From Saprospiraceae bacterium (lineage in GTDB: Bacteria > Bacteroidota > Bacteroidia > Chitinophagales > Saprospiraceae), in contig JAHDHQ010000002.1 of assembly GCA_020631235.1 (NCBI GenBank), forward strand, positions 144,336 to 208,335: a stretch of DNA of 64,000 bases. The letters are read 5' to 3'. The notes below the pieces were generated by a model. That model was not told the DNA's origin and searched no databases. It saw only the letters and a program-made list of their open reading frames with translations. The position numbers and the translations under genes are program-made. This document shows, one piece after another, positions 20,045-30,045 of this stretch; positions within the stretch are counted from its first letter, which is position 1, and each line of letters begins with the position of its first letter.

Positions 20045-20938
20045 TTATCCTTTTCCTGGATCTCCTCCACTGGATTTCTCCATTTCTTTTGCTTCTGGAT
20101 TCTCCATTTGATTGATAACTTCTTGAGCTTGCTGGTCAGCTTCCTCTAAAAGTGAAGGTTTGGTTTCTGGTTCGTCATCAGTAGTTGCTGATATTTCAGG
20201 TGCCGCAAATAAGGAATCATCGATCTCTTCATTGATAAGTATTTCACTAATAACCATATCAAACATGGCTTGACCATTTACTTTTTGTGACATAGCATGT
20301 GGATGATATACACCGTTTACTTCTTGGTAATCGCTAAAATACATTTCTGTTGTGGCACCTGCCATCTGTCCTTTATGCATAAATTCTTCTTGCATAATCG
20401 GCACAAATGTTTCTTTATCGAAATAATAGTAACTATAGTTTTCTACTTCTTCGCCGTTGATGCTGATTGGGTTTTTGGTCAATTTTATTTTGAAGCAATC
20501 TGTTCCATCCACATTTTTTTCTTCTTCAAGACTAATAGAATACCCTTTATCGGCATAATTTAAAAAGGACTCTGGAAAATCCATTTGATGCTTCATGTTT
20601 TCACTATCTTCTGTTTCCCAAAGCTCAGCTTCTTGCGTCATAAAATTGGTACTCCACCCTACTTCTCCATTATAACACATTTGTGTTATTTCTTTACCTT
20701 GAAATATCATGTCCATGCGTTGCATGTTTGGTGCTTTCTGATACATTTTTATTGGGATCTCCATTCCCTGAAATTTACTATTAGCCACGAGAGTCATCGT
20801 ATTTATGTTACTTATGGCTTCTTCTCCACCTACTGTTTCTAAATAGGTAGCTATAATTTCTTCTGCTGATTGCGCATTAACAGACAAACTGGTTAATAGA
20901 CAAAAGCAAAAGCTAAGAATGACGGTACTTAATTTCAT
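20045..20938 (-). CDS. LolA-like outer-membrane lipoprotein-sorting family protein
   Basis: A 297-residue exported protein. The frame extends upstream to 21043, but the ATG at 20938 gives a good signal peptide (ending SLSVNAQS) and avoids overlap with the terminator at 21031. The mature part starts EEIIATYLETVGGEEAI, a common start of LolA/LolB-fold periplasmic proteins in Bacteroidota, and continues with long beta strands (QRMDMIFQGKE, YYYFDKETFVPIM). The C-terminus is acidic and low in complexity (EEADQQAQEVINQMENPEAK). The fold call is moderate; lipoprotein or hydrophobic ligand binding is inferred. Confidence 0.68.
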   Translation of the reverse strand: MKLSTVILSFCFCLLTSLSVNAQSAEEIIATYLETVGGEEAISNINTMTLVANSKFQGMEIPIKMYQKAPNMQRMDMIFQGKEITQMCYNGEVGWSTNFMTQEAELWETEDSENMKHQMDFPESFLNYADKGYSISLEEEKNVDGTDCFKIKLTKNPISINGEEVENYSYYYFDKETFVPIMQEEFMHKGQMAGATTEMYFSDYQEVNGVYHPHAMSQKVNGQAMFDMVISEILINEEIDDSLFAAPEISATTDDEPETKPSLLEEADQQAQEVINQMENPEAKEMEKSSGGDPGKG

Positions 20939-21030
20939 GATTGTTTGATTTAATTTTGCTACTAATGTAAGAAAGTTAAGAAGAGTATGCAGAACATTTC
21001 GACAAATAGAGCTTAATTCGTCTACCAATA

Positions 21031-21060
21031 AAAAAAGGCGCATTAAATGCGCCTTTTTTT
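21031..21060. terminator. Strong intrinsic terminator after the giant adhesin gene
   Basis: AAAAAAGGCGCAT (21031-21043) pairs perfectly with ATGCGCCTTTTTT across a three-base loop. It lies 18 bases after the stop of the minus-strand adhesin gene, and the symmetric A/T tails allow termination in either direction. Confidence 0.9.
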
Positions 21061-21077
21061 AACTAATTTGTTTTGAT

Positions 21078-24000
21078 TTAATTCTTCGTAACCTTTATGT
21101 CAAAACAATTACTACTTGGACAATCAGTAGGACAAATTCCTGGATCTATAATGATTAAAATAGCATTACAAGTTTGATCATTATCATCTACTATATTAAT
21201 AGAAACATCACCTGCACCAGGCGAACCGACTGGTAAACTAAATGTTACGGCTGTGTTATACGCTCCAGAAACTGGACTTACACCCCCACCTGAAAGAGTA
21301 TAACTTCCGCCATTAGGGCCATCAAGATTTAAGGCAAATTGCAGAAAGTCATCTACTGTATTGGTCAAATCCGCTCCTCGATTACAAAATGCAGGAACGT
21401 TCATCGGTTCTAAAGGACAGCAATCAGGACTCGATACAATTAAGATTTCTTCGCAGTTATCTGAAGATGTAATCGTAATTTCTAGATCCCCACCAAGGGT
21501 GATGTTTGTAATTGTTAATTGATTGCCTACCATATTTATAATTGCATTCGGATCATTGACTTCCGCAGTATTTACATTAGTTACTGTTGCGTTAATGGTA
21601 TAACTAGAACCTGAACATTCAGTAGATTCGATGATTATTGTAGGTAATGGATAAACATCTACTGTTACCATGGCTCTATCACTTTCACAGTCATCATTAG
21701 TATTATAACAACTAACATAAACAGTACTTGTGCTTGAATACGTTGCCGTATAACTAGAACCTGTCGCTACAATTGTATTACTTGTTGCATCAGTATACCA
21801 TCTAATTTCATCACAGTCGGCACCTCCGGTAGCTGATAAAGTCACTTCTCCTTGCCCACAAATAGATTCGGGAGCAACATTTGGAGGACTGGCTGGACAT
21901 TCACAATTATTAGGTGGATCAAGTGTTACTTCACAAGATTCCATGCATCCATATTGATTAGTTACGGTCACCGAATAAGTACCTGGTGTTAAATTATAAA
22001 TTGTGTCTGTAGTTTCTCCATTACTCCATATATAGGTATTATTAGCTCCTTTTCCTGTAGGTCCTACCACATATGCCGAACCTTCAGCATCGCAAGCAAC
22101 ATTCTCCAAAATATGGCAACTTGGTTCAAAATCACCAAGGTTTATCAGAATCGTGGATGCCTCTGCAGTACAGTCATTTGCATCAGTTGCAGTAACCGTG
22201 TATGTACCTGGACCTAAATTTTCAATGAGTAGTCCTGATTCTCCATTACTCCATTCATAAGTAATGGGAGGAGTGCCTACCCCTTCTATTACATATACAG
22301 ATCCATTTTCATTCCCACAAGTTGGATTGTTTTCTGAATTAGCTCCTACCGTAGTTACTCCTTCTATTATAGTAGCACTGCATGTATCTTGACATCCATA
22401 AATATTAGTCACAGTTACGGCATATGTACCTGGTGCTAAATCATAAATGTCTTCCGTTGTTGCTCCATTGCTCCATGCAAAAGTAAAAGGTGCACCTGTA
22501 CCAACATAAGATGTAGTTAAAGCTCCATTATCTGCTCCACATTCGGAATGTTGGATAACTCCACAATTAACTTCCAGGACACATGGCGTTGAACAAGGTT
22601 CGGGTTGATCAAACATAGCTGTTGTCAAACAGGTATTGTCATCATCATCTGTAATTGTGATATCATGCATGGCACCTGTTATAGGATATGGTCCAAATTC
22701 ATGAATCGTATTATACGCTAGTCCAAGTTCTGTAAAGTCTCCTCCAATAGAAAAAGTTGTTCCTACACCATTACCGGTAACAAATATTCTGTAACTAAAA
22801 GTATCATCATCATTTTCCGGTGTACCATTATCATCACATCCTACGAGAATGTTAGGCATATTTATGGAACAACTCTGAGAACAATCTGGTGCTGATTCTG
22901 TGATTACATTATCACATAAATCATTACTTGCTGTTACCTCTACATCCATATTTAAAGTTAGTCCACTAATCATCCAAGAATCAGGTCCACCCGTTACAGT
23001 AGCAGATGGATGATTCGTTGTCAGATTTGTGGCATTGGTTGTCATCACATTTAACTCGTAACTCATATTATCTGATGCACAGGTAGGCATACTGGCCATT
23101 ATGGTAACTTCATTACCTACCTCCGCTATTACTTCAACTCTCGCACTACTACAATTGTCAGTTGCATTATAACATTCAACCCAAAAACTTGTAGTATTCG
23201 CAACCGTTGGTGTAAATACATCTCCTACTGATAAAAGCATTCCACCTGTTGCAAGATCGTACCAACGCAGTTCATCACAATTATTATCACCGGTAGCTGT
23301 TAGATTTACTTGACCTGGTCCACAAATGCTGTCTCCAGTGCCAGTCGGCGGTAAAGCTGGACATGCACATTCGTCAACTACTACTATAATTTCTCCCGTA
23401 TTTTCACATAAATTAGCATCGATCACTGTAACTGCATAAGTTCCAGTAAGACTCAAACTTGCTGAAGGAAAATCTAAGGTTTCATCTGTAGATGTACTCC
23501 CGTCAGCTAGCAACCAACTAAAAGTATATGGCAAAGTTCCTCCCGATGGTTCAGCTTCTATGACCAAATTTTCTCCAACACAAACAGGTCCATTGCTTGA
23601 AGGCTCGACGATAGGCAATGGATTTACCGTTGCTGTTACCATTACTGCATCGCTCTCACAATCAGTAGCCGTATGATAACAAACAGCATAAACGGTAGTT
23701 GTTGCATTGTAGCTATCCGTAAAACTTGTCCCACTACCTAATAACATAGTAGCAGAAGCATCAGCATACCAATTAATTTCATCACAGTTTGCGTCTCCGC
23801 TTCCTGTAAGCGTAATCTCACCTGCTCCGCATCTCTCTGCTCCTACTAAGGTCGGTGGGGTCGCTACACAATCACACATAACTGGCAATTGGATAATTAC
23901 ATCGGTACAGCCTGCTGCCGACTCAATGGTAAAACTAGTACCGCTTCCTGCTGGAATCCCTGATATTGTCCAGCTATCACCGGATCCACTCAATGTCAAT

Positions 24001-27000
24001 CCAGCATCCACTGAAATTGTACTTACATTCTGTGTTTCCAATGTTAAGGAGTACGTACTGTTATCTGCTGAACACGCAGGTGTTGATGATATTACACTAG
24101 GTATTGGGTTAACTGTAGCCGTTACCATAGCGCGATTACTCTCACAATCTTCGACTGCATTATAACAAGCAGCATATACGGTTGTAGTCATATTATAAGT
24201 CTCAATATAATTTAATCCAGTATATAATAATGTTCCACCAGAAGCTGCATCGTACCACCTTACTTCATCACAATTTATATCACTACTGGTAACCTGCAAT
24301 TCTATTTCTCCCGGGCCGCATCTTTCCGCGCCTAAAAGTGTTGGAGTTACAGCAGGACAATTACAATCGGGGGCACTCACCATCACTGGATCACTATCAC
24401 ACATTGTCATCGAATTGGTGGATGTTATAGTTACATCCGTTCCTATACTCACTTCCACCTCCCAATCAGGGTATGCTCCTGATAATGTTCCTGTTGTATG
24501 GTTTATTCCATCACCATACATTGCATTTATAAATACAGTATACGTTCCTGAACCTATATCACAACTAGTAGTATATGTAAAGGTATTTTCTTCGGTTACG
24601 TGGACATTAGTTATTGCTTCGTAGGTACAACCATTAGCATCTTCCACAACAACTGTATAATCGCCTGTATCTTCAAATGTCACGTTATTTAAGGTAAAAC
24701 TACTGCTACTATTAGTAAAGCCATTTGGACCCGACCAAGTATACATAAAAGGAGATACACCTCCAGTAACAGTAACTGTAACATTAACATCCTCATCATG
24801 ACACGCAGGACCGTCATTAGTGATAGCTATTGTTGGCGATGCGTAATATTCTACAGTAGTTGTAGCCATGGCCATACAATCATTGGCATCAGTAATCATA
24901 AGTGTATAAGTACCATTTGCCATGGTTGTCATATCAGTTATTACTGGGTTTGTATCAGTAGAGCTAAAACCGTTTGGACCAGACCAAGCATAGTTAAATG
25001 GCCCAGTTCCTCCATCTATAGTTGCACTTAGGGTAATAGCTAAACCTTCACAATCTGGCCCATCATTTGAAACCGTCACTGTCGGACTGGTTAAATCCGC
25101 AATAAATGCATCAGGCACATCCACAGGACACTCCATACTCATCCATTGGACAAATAAATCGTAATTTCCCGCATCAAGATTTACAATGGTATAAGAACCT
25201 GCGTCATCTGCACTACTATAAGGAAAAGTTACTCCACCATCAATACTAAACATTATACCCATCATGGTCGGATTATCATCAAAAGATATAGTAATCTCAC
25301 CATTCATATTCTCACAGGTTTCATCTGTTGTTTCTACGTTGGTCACTACAGGTAATTCTACGACGGTTAATGTTACCGCTAATCGAGTACTAGAAGTACA
25401 ACCAGTGAGACCATCCACTGCTTCCGCATAGAATGTATAAACTCCAGCAGTCACTGGACTCATTAAATTCGGAGTAAAAGTATTGCTTCCAGCTAATAAA
25501 AGGTTTCCTCCCATGGGTGCATCATACCAACTTATTGTAGTTCCCACATCCGATGATGCAGCAATTTCAGGAATTGCTTCTCCAATACATATTTTCTGAT
25601 TAATCGGGTCAAAAGGAGGATTCACCATTGGACAAGAACAATCAGGAGCCATGACCATTAATGTGGTAGAACAAGGACTTACACCTGCTGTAAGTGTAAC
25701 ATCTGTACCCGCAGGAATATTGGGGACGGTATTTCCAATCACTGTATATCCTGGAACAGTTACTGCTGCATCACTAGTAAATGTTATTGTATACGATGAT
25801 AAATCTGGAGAGCACTGCATATTGTCAATAACTAAACTAGGTGCGCTAGTTAGAGTAACATCTATGGAACTGATATGGGTACACTCATTTTGGTCTTCAA
25901 TATATAGTATATAGGTTCCTTCATCTGCCATGGTTGCATTTGAGATAGTTGGATTGGGCAATGAACTCATAAATCCATTTGGACCAGACCAGAAATATTC
26001 AACTGTTGCTCCTGGAACAGATAAGCTGGATGTTAAATTTATATCTTCCCCTTCACAGCCACTTGTAGCTGAAATCGATGCTTCTACTCCTGGTTCATCT
26101 ACCAAAGTTATCGAACAAGACTTAGAACAACCATTAAAAGTGGTGACGGTTACAGAGTAATCGCCCGCCTCAAGGCCTCTTATTTGATCTGTAGTTTGCC
26201 CAGTAGACCATAAATAGGTGAACGTTGAATTTTTAAGATCTCCTCCAATTGGCTCTATAAAGATAGAAATCGAACCATCTCCCATTTGACAATGAGGATT
26301 TAAACCTTCACAATATATTTCAAAATTTTCTTCTTCTACTTCCACACAAAGTTCCACTTCACAATCTTGTTTTGGTTTTGTACCTCCACCCCCATCATCA
26401 TTTCCACCACCTGAGCCATTTGGATCAAAGTTAGTAACGGTAACACAATGCAAACCTGCGCCCAGATCAGCTGTTTTAGTAGTTTGTCCATTCGACCAAC
26501 TATAGTAAAAGGTACCAGATTGTTTAGTAGCTACTGTGACCTCCTTAGTTTCTCCTGGACAAACGACATGAGGACCTAACTCCATGAAAAAAGTCTTAAC
26601 ATCTATATAAATGTTATCCGTATCTGTACAACCATTGGATGCAGAAGCAAATCCTGTTAATTGATGTAAACCAGGCGTATCAAAGCAGACAGTAAAATTA
26701 CCTCCTCCATTATGTTCGATCGAACTTGGCACAGGATCACCTGCTTGGGCTACGGAAAACAAATTATAACCAACGATAATCGAAGGATCAAAATTTGTAG
26801 TTATTTGTACGGTTTCACAGACTTCTTGATTAAGTTGAGTACAAACACAAGAAGGCCCATCTAATTCTACATCTAAACCACATGGCATACAATCTCCACC
26901 TAAGTTATACCCTCCAGATACAGAACATCCTGTGGCGTCTGTAACTGTCACTGTGTAGTTTCCAGTAGGAACATTGCTTAATGCACTTGCAGTACTACCA

Positions 27001-28298
27001 TTACTCCATAAAAAGGTAATTGGATTCATATGACCACTTGGTACTGCACCCACGTTCCCAGTTGGCGCCCCACAAGTATAACTTCCATTGACTTCCAAAG
27101 TGAACCCTGGACATGGTTGGACCACTTCTACAACCTTGCATGCCATTTCATCTGGACATCCTGGTTCAGAAAAAGTGGCGCATACATTATAGGTGCCTGG
27201 ATTGGCCCAAGAAAAAGATCCGTTAGAGCCAGTGGCTCCTGATGCATTCCAAGTAAGTGTAAAATATTGCGGTGCTCCAGATTGATCGGGAGAAGGTGTA
27301 TAAACACCAGTTGCTCCAGCATCAATAGTGGTTGGACCACTAATTCCAAAAGGTATTGGGCAGGTAGCACTATTTCCGCCCCCTCCTCCACTGCCACATG
27401 AAGGGTCTACTATATAATTTCTACAATCTGTTGTGGGTCCACACCAAGGTTCGTTACCACCCATAGCTGTCACACAAATTTGGTAAGTACCTTCCATACT
27501 ATAAGATGTAGAAAAAGAAGTTCCTGTTCCAGAAGAAGGTGACCCACCTGATGCAGTCCAGGAATAAGTAGCTCCTGGGTTCAATGTTTGAATTCCAAAA
27601 CTTGGATTAGCAGGAGGTGTCCCGCAGGCTCCACCAGTTGCTACTAATTCAATACAGCTTGTATCGGTCACATCAACATTATGAGTATCTGTATCAGTCG
27701 AACCTGGACAACTGGGATCGGTTTTGGTGACTGTTAAAGTTTGATATCCTGCCGTTGTCCATGTTACGGAAACAGTGGGTCCCGTTGTAGAAGATAAAGT
27801 TCCTCCAGTTACAGCCCATGAAAACATGGTTGTGCCTCCACTGTTACTTGCGGTAAATGATTGAGTATCTCCTATGTCTGCACTTGTTGGCCCTGAGATA
27901 TCTGTAGGTGTAAAACATGGAGGATCGACTGTTACCGACCCTATCGTCGCTTCGCACCAGCCTGTACCTCCAGAAGCTTTAACACAAGATTTGATGGTAT
28001 ATGTACCAGCTACGCTCAAGGAAATAGTTTGATTTGGGTTAGAACTTTGGCTACTATATGCAGTGGTCGGTCCATCAGCACGAATCATATATATTAAACT
28101 ACAACCTCCAGAAGCACATGTTCCAGAAAGAGATGCACCAACTACATGAGTAGCTTCTCCCCCACTTCCTCCACTGGTAATTCCACCTCCTGCACTACTT
28201 GCGCCTGAGACTGGACCACATTGAGCCATTGCAAACTGATAATTAATGAAAAAACAACTAATGAAAAGTAAGGTACTTTTAATGTTAATCAAATTCAT
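21078..28298 (-). CDS. Giant cysteine-rich surface protein with PKD, SprB and Ig-like (CHU_C-associated) repeats
   Basis: A 2406-residue secreted protein; the ATG at 28298 gives a signal peptide ending QFAMAQCG. It is built almost wholly of repeats: PKD-like domains near the N-terminus (FTASNSGGTTMFSWAVTGG), SprB-type repeats (W-S-N-G ... L-x-x-G-T-Y-x-V-T-V-T, at least eight copies, for example LAPGTYAVTVTNIYGC) and Ig-like units of about 85 residues opening C-x-C-P with ICGxGEVxLxATG, CDExRWY and CYNxxxDCES, in at least five copies. Many paired Cys suggest disulfide-stabilised modules. SprB-type repeats are found on adhesins moved by the gliding motor. The C-terminus (SSNCFDIKVTKN) lacks the usual type A or B T9SS domain. 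It is a single transcription unit closed by the hairpin at 21031. Confidence 0.87.
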   Translation of the reverse strand: MNLINIKSTLLFISCFFINYQFAMAQCGPVSGASSAGGGITSGGSGGEATHVVGASLSGTCASGGCSLIYMIRADGPTTAYSSQSSNPNQTISLSVAGTYTIKSCVKASGGTGWCEATIGSVTVDPPCFTPTDISGPTSADIGDTQSFTASNSGGTTMFSWAVTGGTLSSTTGPTVSVTWTTAGYQTLTVTKTDPSCPGSTDTDTHNVDVTDTSCIELVATGGACGTPPANPSFGIQTLNPGATYSWTASGGSPSSGTGTSFSTSYSMEGTYQICVTAMGGNEPWCGPTTDCRNYIVDPSCGSGGGGGNSATCPIPFGISGPTTIDAGATGVYTPSPDQSGAPQYFTLTWNASGATGSNGSFSWANPGTYNVCATFSEPGCPDEMACKVVEVVQPCPGFTLEVNGSYTCGAPTGNVGAVPSGHMNPITFLWSNGSTASALSNVPTGNYTVTVTDATGCSVSGGYNLGGDCMPCGLDVELDGPSCVCTQLNQEVCETVQITTNFDPSIIVGYNLFSVAQAGDPVPSSIEHNGGGNFTVCFDTPGLHQLTGFASASNGCTDTDNIYIDVKTFFMELGPHVVCPGETKEVTVATKQSGTFYYSWSNGQTTKTADLGAGLHCVTVTNFDPNGSGGGNDDGGGGTKPKQDCEVELCVEVEEENFEIYCEGLNPHCQMGDGSISIFIEPIGGDLKNSTFTYLWSTGQTTDQIRGLEAGDYSVTVTTFNGCSKSCSITLVDEPGVEASISATSGCEGEDINLTSSLSVPGATVEYFWSGPNGFMSSLPNPTISNATMADEGTYILYIEDQNECTHISSIDVTLTSAPSLVIDNMQCSPDLSSYTITFTSDAAVTVPGYTVIGNTVPNIPAGTDVTLTAGVSPCSTTLMVMAPDCSCPMVNPPFDPINQKICIGEAIPEIAASSDVGTTISWYDAPMGGNLLLAGSNTFTPNLMSPVTAGVYTFYAEAVDGLTGCTSSTRLAVTLTVVELPVVTNVETTDETCENMNGEITISFDDNPTMMGIMFSIDGGVTFPYSSADDAGSYTIVNLDAGNYDLFVQWMSMECPVDVPDAFIADLTSPTVTVSNDGPDCEGLAITLSATIDGGTGPFNYAWSGPNGFSSTDTNPVITDMTTMANGTYTLMITDANDCMAMATTTVEYYASPTIAITNDGPACHDEDVNVTVTVTGGVSPFMYTWSGPNGFTNSSSSFTLNNVTFEDTGDYTVVVEDANGCTYEAITNVHVTEENTFTYTTSCDIGSGTYTVFINAMYGDGINHTTGTLSGAYPDWEVEVSIGTDVTITSTNSMTMCDSDPVMVSAPDCNCPAVTPTLLGAERCGPGEIELQVTSSDINCDEVRWYDAASGGTLLYTGLNYIETYNMTTTVYAACYNAVEDCESNRAMVTATVNPIPSVISSTPACSADNSTYSLTLETQNVSTISVDAGLTLSGSGDSWTISGIPAGSGTSFTIESAAGCTDVIIQLPVMCDCVATPPTLVGAERCGAGEITLTGSGDANCDEINWYADASATMLLGSGTSFTDSYNATTTVYAVCYHTATDCESDAVMVTATVNPLPIVEPSSNGPVCVGENLVIEAEPSGGTLPYTFSWLLADGSTSTDETLDFPSASLSLTGTYAVTVIDANLCENTGEIIVVVDECACPALPPTGTGDSICGPGQVNLTATGDNNCDELRWYDLATGGMLLSVGDVFTPTVANTTSFWVECYNATDNCSSARVEVIAEVGNEVTIMASMPTCASDNMSYELNVMTTNATNLTTNHPSATVTGGPDSWMISGLTLNMDVEVTASNDLCDNVITESAPDCSQSCSINMPNILVGCDDNGTPENDDDTFSYRIFVTGNGVGTTFSIGGDFTELGLAYNTIHEFGPYPITGAMHDITITDDDDNTCLTTAMFDQPEPCSTPCVLEVNCGVIQHSECGADNGALTTSYVGTGAPFTFAWSNGATTEDIYDLAPGTYAVTVTNIYGCQDTCSATIIEGVTTVGANSENNPTCGNENGSVYVIEGVGTPPITYEWSNGESGLLIENLGPGTYTVTATDANDCTAEASTILINLGDFEPSCHILENVACDAEGSAYVVGPTGKGANNTYIWSNGETTDTIYNLTPGTYSVTVTNQYGCMESCEVTLDPPNNCECPASPPNVAPESICGQGEVTLSATGGADCDEIRWYTDATSNTIVATGSSYTATYSSTSTVYVSCYNTNDDCESDRAMVTVDVYPLPTIIIESTECSGSSYTINATVTNVNTAEVNDPNAIINMVGNQLTITNITLGGDLEITITSSDNCEEILIVSSPDCCPLEPMNVPAFCNRGADLTNTVDDFLQFALNLDGPNGGSYTLSGGGVSPVSGAYNTAVTFSLPVGSPGAGDVSINIVDDNDQTCNAILIIIDPGICPTDCPSSNCFDIKVTKN

Positions 28299-28656
28299 AG
28301 TTAAAACTTTAAAGACCTCTGATATTAAGGAGATCCAAATAATCAAATTCTCTGATTAATATCATTAAATAAATAAATGATGATTAATAGAATAATACTA
28401 ATTACTGGATGGAATGGGAGAATGTTAGCTTGGCCAAAATTATACAAATAATTTGATTATAAAGAATATATATATTATAAATAATGTTAATATGTATTAT
28501 CACAGATACCTTTGTTTTTTTTAACCTGTAAGTAGAAATTCCTTTTTTTATTATTTGCGTAGGGGTAATATGCTTTTTGCCTGTCTTATAAGTGATTTTA
28601 TGATGATTCCAAGCTGACACAACGCAAACGCATTAAGTATCTAAAATCACCCTGTA
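28299..28656. other. AT-rich divergent intergenic region
   Basis: These 358 bases separate the minus-strand giant adhesin gene from the plus-strand cytochrome peroxidase gene. They are very AT-rich (for example the TATATATATTATAAATAA tract near 28470). TACCTTTG at 28507-28514 matches the Bacteroidota -7 box on the plus strand but lies about 140 bases before the ATG and has no clear -33 box. No open frame, RNA gene or strong hairpin is seen. Confidence 0.5.
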
Positions 28657-29991
28657 ATGAAAAATGTTAGGATAGGAATTTTTTCCTTTCTAGCCCTTTT
28701 AACGATCATCGGTTGCTACAAAGAAAGAGCAACGGAATTAGATGAAGAGCTAATAAGCTTAATTGAAGCTGCTAGTTCATCTGAAGGACTGGAACAATTT
28801 AAACTACCACACCACGAAAATCTTAGAGAATTACCTCAAGATCCACGCAACCCATTAACCGAAGCAAAGGTTGATCTTGGTCGCATGTTATTTCATGAAA
28901 CTGGTTTAGGAATTAATAGTCACCATAGTGATTACATGATGACCTTTTCGTGTGCTTCTTGTCATTCCCCAAAATCAAGTTTTCAATCCGAATTACCCCA
29001 AGCCATCGGCGATGGTGGTAATGGCTACGGAACATCTAGAAATGTAGCCTCCACCACTGATGAATCAAGCGTAGATGTACTTGGAATACGTGCACCTTCA
29101 TTGCTTAATTCAGCCTATCAAACCAATATGAATTGGAATGGCGAATTCGGAGCAACAGACGCGAATATAGGAACAGAACATAGATGGGTTAATGGAACCG
29201 ATCTATATGTAAACCAATTAGGTTTTGAAGGTTTAGAGTCTCAAGCTATTCACGCAATAGACCAACACAGAATGTCTGTTAATGACAGCCTTGCTATAAC
29301 TTATGGTTATAAAGAGCATTTTGATGCAGCATTTCCTGAAGTATACAAGCCGATCAGATATTCAAATGAGCAAGCAGGTAAAGCAATTGCTGCTTATGAG
29401 CGAACATTGGTTGCCTACGATGCTCCTTTTCAAAAATGGTTGAGAGGTCAATACGAAGAAATGTTAGACGTAGAGAAAAAAGGAGCTATTTTATTCTTCG
29501 GAAAGGCAAATTGTGTATCATGTCATAATGGTCCAGCATTAAACTCCATGGATTTCTATGCCCTTGGTATGAAGGATTTATCTGATTGTGATGAAGGAAT
29601 CATCGATGCAGACCCTAACGACCCAGTAAATCTAGGAAGAGGAGGTTATACACAAAACCCTGACGATAACTACAAGTTTAAAGTTCCTCAACTTTACAAT
29701 TTGAGAGACGCCCATTATCTTGGTCATGGTTCAAGTTTTCACAACATAGAAGAGGTCATAAGATATAAAAATAAAGGAGTGAAAGAAAATACAAAAATTG
29801 ATGATTCCCAGCTTTCACATGAATTTGCTCCAATTGGTTTGACTGATGAGGAAGTAAACAATCTTGCTTATTTTGTAAAGTATGCGCTGTATGATGATAA
29901 CATAGGAAGATATGAAGCTGATTATATTTTAAGCGATTTCTGTTTTCCTAATAATGATGATGTCTCAAAGCAAGAACTAGGATGTAATTAG
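28657..29991 (+). CDS. Di-heme cytochrome c peroxidase (CcpA/MauG family) lipoprotein
   Basis: A 444-residue protein with a lipobox (TIIGC, Cys20), so a lipid-anchored periplasmic enzyme. Two c-type haem sites are visible: CASCH (near residue 100, after MMTFS) and CVSCH (near residue 288, in KANCVSCHNGPAL). The family motifs LGRMLFHETGL and the C-terminal region PQLYNLRDAHYLGHGSS, containing likely haem-ligand and substrate-pocket residues, are intact. Such enzymes reduce H2O2 with electrons from cytochrome c, or act MauG-like. It is monocistronic, ending at the hairpin at 30012. Confidence 0.92.
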   Translation: MKNVRIGIFSFLALLTIIGCYKERATELDEELISLIEAASSSEGLEQFKLPHHENLRELPQDPRNPLTEAKVDLGRMLFHETGLGINSHHSDYMMTFSCASCHSPKSSFQSELPQAIGDGGNGYGTSRNVASTTDESSVDVLGIRAPSLLNSAYQTNMNWNGEFGATDANIGTEHRWVNGTDLYVNQLGFEGLESQAIHAIDQHRMSVNDSLAITYGYKEHFDAAFPEVYKPIRYSNEQAGKAIAAYERTLVAYDAPFQKWLRGQYEEMLDVEKKGAILFFGKANCVSCHNGPALNSMDFYALGMKDLSDCDEGIIDADPNDPVNLGRGGYTQNPDDNYKFKVPQLYNLRDAHYLGHGSSFHNIEEVIRYKNKGVKENTKIDDSQLSHEFAPIGLTDEEVNNLAYFVKYALYDDNIGRYEADYILSDFCFPNNDDVSKQELGCN

Positions 29992-30011
29992 ATTTTGATA
30001 CTGATATGCGT

Positions 30012-30044
30012 AAAGCTGTTCCTTTATGGAGCAGCTTTTTTTTT
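30012..30044 (+). terminator. Intrinsic terminator after the cytochrome c peroxidase gene
   Basis: AAAGCTG (30012-30018) pairs with CAGCTTT (30032-30038), with extra inner pairs TTCC/GGAG, and is followed by a run of T. The convergent CHAP gene ends at 30046. Confidence 0.8.
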
Positions 30045-30045
30045 G

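Noticed and set aside
20939-21043. N-terminal extension of the LolA-like gene
   Set aside because: It runs into the terminator at 21031 and hides a good signal peptide that starts at the ATG at 20938.
21651-24400. Periodic similar segments about 450 bases apart that might look like a repeat array
   Set aside because: They are the diverged Ig-like domain copies of one protein. They are not short, identical or spaced like a CRISPR array.
21651-27242. Several frames of 70-90 residues on the plus strand opposite the giant adhesin gene
   Set aside because: They are antisense shadows of repeated Thr/Val/Cys-rich codons and have no coding features of their own.
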